Origin: Dietzia timorensis | Lineage (GTDB): Bacteria > Actinomycetota > Actinomycetes > Mycobacteriales > Mycobacteriaceae | Reading direction: 5' to 3' | Assembly (NCBI RefSeq): GCF_001659785.1 | Contig: NZ_CP015961.1 | Location: 2,852,001 to 2,916,000 of the forward strand | Length of the DNA stretch: 64,000 nt | Part shown: piece after piece, positions 58,922-64,000 of the stretch | Position numbering within the stretch: the stretch's first letter is position 1 | How the letters are laid out: every line of letters begins with the position of its first letter | Program-made: the position numbers and the translations under genes | Notes under the pieces: model-generated | Told to the model about the DNA's origin: nothing | What the model saw: only the letters and a program-made list of their open reading frames with translations | Databases searched by the model: none

Positions 58922-59695
58922 ATGGCCACCTCAGTCGAACGCCTCGCGGGCAAGAAAGCGATCGTCACGGGTGCGGGGCAGGGTGTCGGCCGCGGCATAG
59001 CCCTGGCGCTCGCCGAATCCGGAGCCGATATTCTGCTCGTCGGTCGCACCGCACGAAAGCTCGACAGTGTCGCGGACCAGGTCCGCGCCGAGGGCGGCGA
59101 GGCCGCCACGCTCGAAATCGACATCACCGCAGGCGACGCCGCGCAGCGGATCGTCGAGGCCGCCACCAACCTCCTCGGCGGCGTCGACATCCTCGTCAAC
59201 AATGCCAACCTGGCGATCCCGGCACCGCTCGACGCCTACTCCGACGAGGACTTTCTCTCCGCATTCAACGCGGGCCCGCGCGCGACTCTCGCGCTCATGA
59301 AGGCAGCTCGCCCGCACATGGCCGACCGCGGCGGGGGCACGATCGTCAACCTCGCGTCCTCCGCGGCCGTGCGCTGGGATGCGGCGAATTACGGCATCTA
59401 CTCCGCAGTGAAGGAGGCGATCCGCGCCCTCACGAGAGCGGCCGCGCACGAGTGGGCCGCGGAGGGGATCCGGGCTCTCAACGTCGCCCCGCACGCGCAC
59501 TCCCCCGGGCTCGACTGGTGGGTCGATAACCACCCGAAGGAGGCGGCGGAATTCGTCGCCTCGATCCCCGCCGGGCGGATCGGCGATCCGAGAGTCGACG
59601 TCGGCCGGCCGGTTGCGTGGCTGTGTTCAGCCGAGGCGCATTACCTCACCGGCGCCACCATCCCCTTGGACGGCGGTCAATCCCGCTGGGGATAA
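58922..59695 (+). CDS. Short-chain dehydrogenase/reductase
   Basis: The 257-residue SDR opens with the cofactor motif IVTGAGQGVGRGIALALAES and has ILVNNANLAIPAP and the active site VNLASSAAVRWDAANYGIYSAVKEA (serine, YxxxK), closing with LTGATIPLDGGQSRWG, the classical C-terminus of fabG-type enzymes. It should reduce a keto group or oxidise an alcohol with NAD(P)H. Substrate unknown. It converges with the yidC gene, 16 bp away. Confidence 0.88.
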   Translation: MATSVERLAGKKAIVTGAGQGVGRGIALALAESGADILLVGRTARKLDSVADQVRAEGGEAATLEIDITAGDAAQRIVEAATNLLGGVDILVNNANLAIPAPLDAYSDEDFLSAFNAGPRATLALMKAARPHMADRGGGTIVNLASSAAVRWDAANYGIYSAVKEAIRALTRAAAHEWAAEGIRALNVAPHAHSPGLDWWVDNHPKEAAEFVASIPAGRIGDPRVDVGRPVAWLCSAEAHYLTGATIPLDGGQSRWG

Positions 59696-59711
59696 CGTCC
59701 GCCTTTGCGGC

Positions 59712-60746
59712 CTACATGTACGCGCTCGGCGGCAGCCCCGCCGCGCCGCCCGTGGGCAGCAGCTTCTCCAAGCGGTTGAGTAGCAGGTGCGACTGCACCG
59801 CGGTCCACACGTTGTTGAGCAGGAAGTAGATGCCGATCGCGATCGGGAAGTTGAACATGAACGCGCCGACCAGCGGGAAGATCGGGAACACGTACATCAT
59901 GATCTTCATCGACTGGCCCATCGAGTCCTGCAGGGCCTGCGCGAAGTCCGGCACCTCGGGCTCGTCCTTCTTCGCCGCTTCCTTCTTCTCGGACTCCTTC
60001 TTCGCCGAGTCGGCGGCATCGGAGTCCCCGTCGATCGCGACGACCTCGCCGTCGACCACGGGCCCGCCCGCGCGCTCGGCCTCCTCGATGAGCTTCTCTT
60101 CTTCCTTCGCCTGCGCCCGCGCGCGCTCCTGCCGCTTCATCGAGTTGCGCATATTGATCCACGTCGCGATGCCCGCGAGCAGGAACAACGTCACGCACAT
60201 GATCATCACCGTCGACGTCGACGTGCCCTGCGCGAGGGATTCGAGCTGCTCGCGCGGCATCCGGATGTATGCCGCCAGCGGCACCCCGAAGAACTGCGCC
60301 GAATGGAACTGCGAGACCTGCTCGGGCCCGAACGCGCCGTTCGACTGCGCCGCGGCCTCCTGGATCGACATTCCGTGCGGCGTAAAGCCGATCAGCGTGT
60401 GGTAGAGCCCGAGGAACACGGGAATCTGCACGAGCATCGGCAAACAGCCCGACAGCGGGTTGACCTGCGCCTCGTTGTAGACGCGCTGCATCTCCTCGGC
60501 CTGTTTCGGCCGGTCGTCCTTGAACTCCTTCTGGATGCGCTTGATCTCCGGCGTCAGCGTCGCCATCTTGCGCATCGAGTACATCTGCACCCACATGGGC
60601 CGCAGCAGGATGAGCCGCACAGTGACCACGAGCAGCAGGATCGACCCGACCCACGCGATCCCCGAATCGCCCGGCACGACCAGCGACAGCAGCCAGTGCC
60701 AGAACTTCATCAACAACGAGACCGGGTAGGCCAGAGCGTCTAACAT
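59712..60746 (-). CDS. yidC: Membrane protein insertase YidC/Oxa1 family (second paralogue type)
   Basis: The 344-residue protein begins at the membrane (MLDALAYPVSLLMKFWHWLL in part) without the N-terminal periplasmic domain of E. coli YidC. It has TVRLILLRPMWVQMYSMRKMATLTPEI, VNPLSGCLPMLVQIPVFLGLYHTL and a final MYVFPIFPLVGAFMFNFPIAIGIYFLLNNVWT in part, each typical of the insertase core. A loop of about 70 charged residues (KKESEKKEAAKKDEPE) is inserted before the last helices. The position away from the rpmH-rnpA-oriC cluster, next to murB, indicates an additional copy. It helps insert membrane proteins. Confidence 0.9.
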   Translation of the reverse strand: MLDALAYPVSLLMKFWHWLLSLVVPGDSGIAWVGSILLLVVTVRLILLRPMWVQMYSMRKMATLTPEIKRIQKEFKDDRPKQAEEMQRVYNEAQVNPLSGCLPMLVQIPVFLGLYHTLIGFTPHGMSIQEAAAQSNGAFGPEQVSQFHSAQFFGVPLAAYIRMPREQLESLAQGTSTSTVMIMCVTLFLLAGIATWINMRNSMKRQERARAQAKEEEKLIEEAERAGGPVVDGEVVAIDGDSDAADSAKKESEKKEAAKKDEPEVPDFAQALQDSMGQSMKIMMYVFPIFPLVGAFMFNFPIAIGIYFLLNNVWTAVQSHLLLNRLEKLLPTGGAAGLPPSAYM

Positions 60747-60787
60747 GTACCGTCCTTAACTGCCTTCGCGTGCATCACACAAGTGTG

Positions 60788-61966
60788 TCAGGATTCGCCG
60801 GATAGTGTGCAGCCGACCCACACCGGCTCCGGGTGCAGCGTCACGCCGAACGCGTCCTCGACACCGGAGCGCACCTCGCGAGCGAGCGCGATCAGGTCCT
60901 TCGTCCGCGCGTGTCCCCGGTTCGTCAGCGCGAGCGTGTGCTTCGTCGACAGCCGCATCGGCGCCGCCTCGCCCGGGTAGCCCTTTCTGAACCCGGCCCG
61001 CTCGATCAGCCAGCCCGCCGACAGTTTCACCCCGGCCTCGCCAGAACCCCCGCCCATGACGTCGAACGCCGGCATTTTCTCCGCCGCCTCGTCGCCGAGC
61101 GCCTTCGCGACCTTCGCGCGCACCGCATCGAACTCGGCCGCCGGCACCACGGGGTTGGTGAAGAACGAGCCGGCGCTCCACGTGTCGTGGTCACCCGCGT
61201 CGAGCACCATTCCCTTGCCGGCGCGCAGTTCGAGAACGACCTCGCGCGCCTTCGCCGCGGGCACGCGCTCGCCCTGCTCAGCGCCGAGGCGCGCAGCCAG
61301 CTCCCTGTACGCGATGGGCTCGCTGAGCCCATCGGGGTGCAGCGTGAACTCGACCTCGAGCACGAGCCCCGAGTCGTTGCCCTTGAGTTTCGACGTCCGG
61401 TATTCGAGCCCCAGCTCGGAAGGCTCCAGCCACTCGTCCTTCCCGCTCACGCGGTCGAGCACCCGCACGCGCCGCAGCACCTGCGCGACCTCGACACCGT
61501 AGGCGCCGACGTTTTGCACCGGCGTCGCACCGACGGACCCCGGGATCCCGGACAGGCACTCGAGCCCGCCCATCCCCGCTTCGACGGTCCGGGCGACGAG
61601 GTCGTCCCACGTCGCCCCGGCCTCCGCGCGCACCAGCCCGCCGGGAGAGATGTCGATCGCCTCGCACCGGACGGCAACGACGACGAAGTCGAGCTCGCCG
61701 TCATCCACCGAATCCCCCACCGAGCCGTCGGCGACCACGAGGTTCGATCCACCGCCGAGCACGAGCACGGGCACCTCGGCCGCGTCGAGCGCGCGAACGC
61801 ATTCGGCGACCGCGGCAGTCGTCTCGGCGCGCAGGTATGCGCGCGGGGTGCCGCCGAGGCGAAGCGTCGTGTGCGCGCTCAGCGGTTCGCTGTCGAGCAG
61901 CCGTACGTCCGTGCGCGCGTCGAGCTCTGCAAGAATCTGGGTCTCGGAACTGGTGTTCACCCTCAT
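60788..61966 (-). CDS. murB: UDP-N-acetylenolpyruvoylglucosamine reductase
   Basis: The 392-residue enzyme reduces UDP-GlcNAc-enolpyruvate to UDP-MurNAc for peptidoglycan. It shows the FAD-binding LRLGGTPRAYL and VLVLGGGSNLVVAD, GLECLSGIPGSVGATPVQNVGAYG, the active-site serine in AGSFFTNPVVP and SAGWLIERAGFRKGYP, a type I MurB. It sits at the edge of the accessory region; in M. tuberculosis murB (Rv0482) is a few genes from mshA. The ATG at 61966 and a GTG two codons on are both possible starts. Confidence 0.95.
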   Translation of the reverse strand: MRVNTSSETQILAELDARTDVRLLDSEPLSAHTTLRLGGTPRAYLRAETTAAVAECVRALDAAEVPVLVLGGGSNLVVADGSVGDSVDDGELDFVVVAVRCEAIDISPGGLVRAEAGATWDDLVARTVEAGMGGLECLSGIPGSVGATPVQNVGAYGVEVAQVLRRVRVLDRVSGKDEWLEPSELGLEYRTSKLKGNDSGLVLEVEFTLHPDGLSEPIAYRELAARLGAEQGERVPAAKAREVVLELRAGKGMVLDAGDHDTWSAGSFFTNPVVPAAEFDAVRAKVAKALGDEAAEKMPAFDVMGGGSGEAGVKLSAGWLIERAGFRKGYPGEAAPMRLSTKHTLALTNRGHARTKDLIALAREVRSGVEDAFGVTLHPEPVWVGCTLSGES

Positions 61967-62047
61967 AACGGTAATGCCTTCGCGCTACCGGGAGCGGAAC
62001 ACACCCGACTTGCCTCGCGAGCACCGTCGTCACGTTAAGGTTTTCCC

Positions 62048-62545
62048 ATGGCTACCCCATTCGAGTTTTCCGCCTCCACTCCCGCCACCATCGACGAGCT
62101 GTGGCAGTGCTACCAGGACGCCGCGTTCTGGGAGATGCGCATGTCCGCCGCCGGCTCCGAAAACGACAAGCTCACCTCCTTCGAGGCCACCGATTCCGGC
62201 ATCGAGATCGAGTTCCAGCAGGTAGTCGACAGCACCCACATCCCGTCGTTCGTGTCCAAGATCCACACCGGGGACCTGCCGATCTCGCGCAAGGCCACCT
62301 ACAACGCGCCCGAGGGCGAGTCCATCAACGCGGTCTCCAGCGGCGAGGCCCTCGGCGGAATCCTGCGCGTGTCCGGCACGTTGGTGTGCACGCGCGAAGG
62401 CAACGTCACCACCGAGACGGTCAAGGGCACGGCTACCGCGTCCGTTCCGCTCATCGGCAAGAAGATCGAGAAGCTGGTCATCGACTTCCTTTCCGAGGCG
62501 CACCAGCGCGAACTCGACACCGTGCAGGACTACCTGAACAGCTAG
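62048..62545 (+). CDS. DUF2505 protein (Rv0481c-like)
   Basis: The 165-residue protein matches the SRPBCC-like DUF2505 family that adjoins murB in mycobacteria: FEFSASTPATIDELWQCYQDAAFWEMRM at the start in part, SISRK-like basic turn, and a C-terminal helix KLVIDFLSEAHQRELDTVQDYL. The fold suggests a hydrophobic ligand pocket. It diverges from murB with 81 bp between starts. Function unknown. Confidence 0.85.
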   Translation: MATPFEFSASTPATIDELWQCYQDAAFWEMRMSAAGSENDKLTSFEATDSGIEIEFQQVVDSTHIPSFVSKIHTGDLPISRKATYNAPEGESINAVSSGEALGGILRVSGTLVCTREGNVTTETVKGTATASVPLIGKKIEKLVIDFLSEAHQRELDTVQDYLNS

Positions 62546-62618
62546 AACCCGAAATCCTCACGGATTTACAGGGATTTTTGGGATCCGAGTACCCAACTTT
62601 CAGCTCCCATCCGGAACA

Positions 62619-63344
62619 ATGGGTGCAATGAGCAACGCGTACCCCCAACGGCGCCGCCGCGGAGCGGGCCTCCTCATCGGCAGCCTCGTCGTCATCGTTC
62701 TCCTCGTCGTCGCGGTCGTCGCGGCCGAGTTCTTCCTGCGCGACCGCATCGAGTCGGAGATCGCCGACTCCGCGTCCTCCAGCATCGGCGCGCCGACCGA
62801 CGCCAGCCTCGACGGTTTGGCGATTATGACGGCGATCAACCGCACCGCGGACGGCGTCACGCTCACTTCCGACGGGGGAACAACGGACTCGGGCGACCCT
62901 GCGCCCGCCCTCGACATCCAACTCACCGACGTCGACACCGGCGACGGCGGCTCCACCGCGAAGTCGCTCAGCGGTACCGCGACCCTCAGCTCCGATGCGA
63001 TGCTCGCCGTCGCCACCGAATCCCAGGGCGACGATCTGCTCAGCCAGCTCGCCACGGTCAAGGCGATCACCCCGAACCCCGAAGCGGGCGCGCTCGATGT
63101 CGAGATCGGCGATTTCGCGACAGCGCAGCTCATCCCGGAGGTCTCGGACGGCTCGCTCTCGCTCAAGCCACAGAACGCCGAGGTCATGGGCATGGAACTG
63201 CCGGAGAACCTCCTCGGTGGCACGATCTCGCTCGTCCAGGAGACCGTCGACCGCCTCCCCGAGGGGGTCACGGTGTCCGGAGCGAAGGTCACCGACGACG
63301 GACTCGTCATCGAGCTGCAGGGCGAGAACGTCAAGTTGGGTTAG
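62619..63344 (+). CDS. DUF2993/LmeA-like membrane-anchored protein (Rv0479c-like)
   Basis: The 241-residue protein has a single N-terminal membrane helix after a basic stretch (QRRRRGAGLLIGSLVVIVLLVVAVVAAEFFL in part), then an extracytoplasmic domain ending VSGAKVTDDGLVIELQGENVKL, which is typical of DUF2993 proteins such as the mannan-elongation factor LmeA, a phospholipid-binding protein. It follows DUF2505 in the order of Rv0481c-Rv0479c. A second ATG at 62628 is a possible start. It converges with deoC, 18 bp away. Confidence 0.82.
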   Translation: MGAMSNAYPQRRRRGAGLLIGSLVVIVLLVVAVVAAEFFLRDRIESEIADSASSSIGAPTDASLDGLAIMTAINRTADGVTLTSDGGTTDSGDPAPALDIQLTDVDTGDGGSTAKSLSGTATLSSDAMLAVATESQGDDLLSQLATVKAITPNPEAGALDVEIGDFATAQLIPEVSDGSLSLKPQNAEVMGMELPENLLGGTISLVQETVDRLPEGVTVSGAKVTDDGLVIELQGENVKLG

Positions 63345-63362
63345 CCAGCGCAGCTCGGCCAG

Positions 63363-64000
63363 TTACCCCAGTTCGGCCAACATCTGCGCCGAGCGGCTCG
63401 TCCCGATGAGCGTCGCGCCCGCTTCGAGCATCTCCACGGCCCGCGCGGCCGTGGAGATGCCACCCGAGGCCTTCACCAACACCGAACCCAGCGGGTCCAC
63501 CGCGCGCGCCATCACGCGCACGGCGTGCGTGCTCGCGCCGCCGGCCGGGTGGAATCCCGTCGACGTCTTCACCACGTTCGCCCCGCCCTTCGCGGCGAGC
63601 TCGCAGGCATTCGCGATCGCCGCATCGGCCTCGTCGACACGCTCGGGTCCGAACGCCGCATAGATGGCCGCAGTCTCCAGGATCACCTTGAGCACCACGG
63701 GATGCGGGGCGGCGTCGCGCACCGGGCTCAGCTCACCGAGGATCTCCTCCGGTCGGCCGGCGATGATCGCGCTGTAATCGAGCACCATGTCGAGCTCGGT
63801 GGCGCCCATGTCCACGGCAATGCGCGCCTCCATCGCCTTGATGAGCGAATGGTGCTTGCCCGAAGGGAACCCGATCACGGTCCCCACGGGCATCGAGCCC
63901 GCGCGCACGGGAAGCATCGACGGCGAAATGCACACCGTCCGCACGCCGAGTTCCGTTGCCTCGGCGACGTGCGCGGCCACATCCTCTCGGGTGGCCTCGG
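63363..64000 (-). CDS. deoC: Deoxyribose-phosphate aldolase (5' end outside window)
   Basis: The frame is open through the right edge, so the N-terminus is missing; about 212 residues are seen. It has TVIGFPSGKHHSLIKAMEA, ELDMVLDYSAI, VLKVILETAAI and the Schiff-base lysine region ANVVKTSTGFHPAGGA with a second conserved KASGGIST. It splits 2-deoxyribose-5-phosphate to acetaldehyde and glyceraldehyde-3-phosphate in nucleoside breakdown. It corresponds to Rv0478 in position. Confidence 0.92.
   Translation of the reverse strand, partial: EATREDVAAHVAEATELGVRTVCISPSMLPVRAGSMPVGTVIGFPSGKHHSLIKAMEARIAVDMGATELDMVLDYSAIIAGRPEEILGELSPVRDAAPHPVVLKVILETAAIYAAFGPERVDEADAAIANACELAAKGGANVVKTSTGFHPAGGASTHAVRVMARAVDPLGSVLVKASGGISTAARAVEMLEAGATLIGTSRSAQMLAELG

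Noticed and set aside
1-64000. tRNA, rRNA, CRISPR array, prophage or replication origin
   Set aside because: No cloverleaf-type sequence, no regularly spaced repeats, no phage structural or integrase genes, and no DnaA-box cluster were seen.

Overview
The window is 64 kb of high-GC (about two-thirds G+C by eye) actinobacterial chromosome. Gene content and order point to Mycobacteriales (mycolic-acid actinobacteria such as Corynebacterium, Dietzia, Rhodococcus, Mycobacterium). It carries mshA for mycothiol, the senX3-regX3 two-component pair, the 33-residue ribosomal protein bS22, an Ppx/Rv0497/proC block, a DesA3-type desaturase with its reductase, and the hemA-hemC-cobA/hemD-hemB set. From about 8.8 kb to 39.2 kb, and again from 60.8 kb to the right end, the order follows the Mycobacterium tuberculosis Rv0478-Rv0512 neighbourhood, with extra genes inserted. 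The genus cannot be fixed from this stretch alone.

Layout. (1) 1-3.2 kb: a translationally coupled set of an acyl-CoA dehydrogenase-like protein (cut by the left edge), a serine-palmitoyltransferase-like alpha-oxoamine synthase and an NAD-dependent epimerase/reductase, possibly an aminoketone or sphingoid-type lipid pathway. (2) 3.3-8.7 kb: envelope functions, namely a lytic transglycosylase lipoprotein, a TAP-like secreted hydrolase and three overlapping membrane-protein genes. (3) 8.8-14.3 kb: heme genes on the minus strand. (4) 14.3-18.7 kb: membrane proteins, a nitronate monooxygenase and an acyl-CoA synthetase diverging from a perfect CRP/GlxR-type site. (5) 18.7-34.5 kb: the conserved block (glutaredoxin-like, HAD phosphatase, PlsC acyltransferase, epimerase with a histone-like tail, bS22, HTH, proC, Rv0497-like, ppx, regX3/senX3, gpmA, ybjN, mshA). 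(6) 34.9-37.9 kb: a lipoprotein, an intact IS481-family element inserted exactly at its stop codon, and an alpha/beta hydrolase. (7) 38.4-59.7 kb: accessory region with short-chain dehydrogenases, thioesterase, MocR regulator and aminotransferase, an arsenic operon, an ABC exporter with a DUF2975/XRE pair behind a large palindrome, the TetR-desaturase locus, a SulP transporter, an AbiEi/nuclease-like gene bracketed by palindromic repeats, and an ABC-F ATPase. (8) 59.7-64 kb: a second YidC, murB, DUF2505 and DUF2993 proteins and deoC (cut by the right edge).

The main non-gene discoveries are: an 11-base non-palindromic word, ATGACGNCGGA, that recurs about 20 times (27 copies of its first 10 bases) on both strands, often in gene ends and protein linkers; two families of small palindromic intergenic repeats of constant length (77 bp, two copies; 59 bp, three copies); a 22-bp-armed perfect palindrome that covers the ribosome binding site of a DUF2975/XRE operon; and a textbook IS481 insertion with a 6-bp CCTAGC duplication in which the target supplies the transposase stop codon. 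No rRNA, tRNA or CRISPR array was seen.
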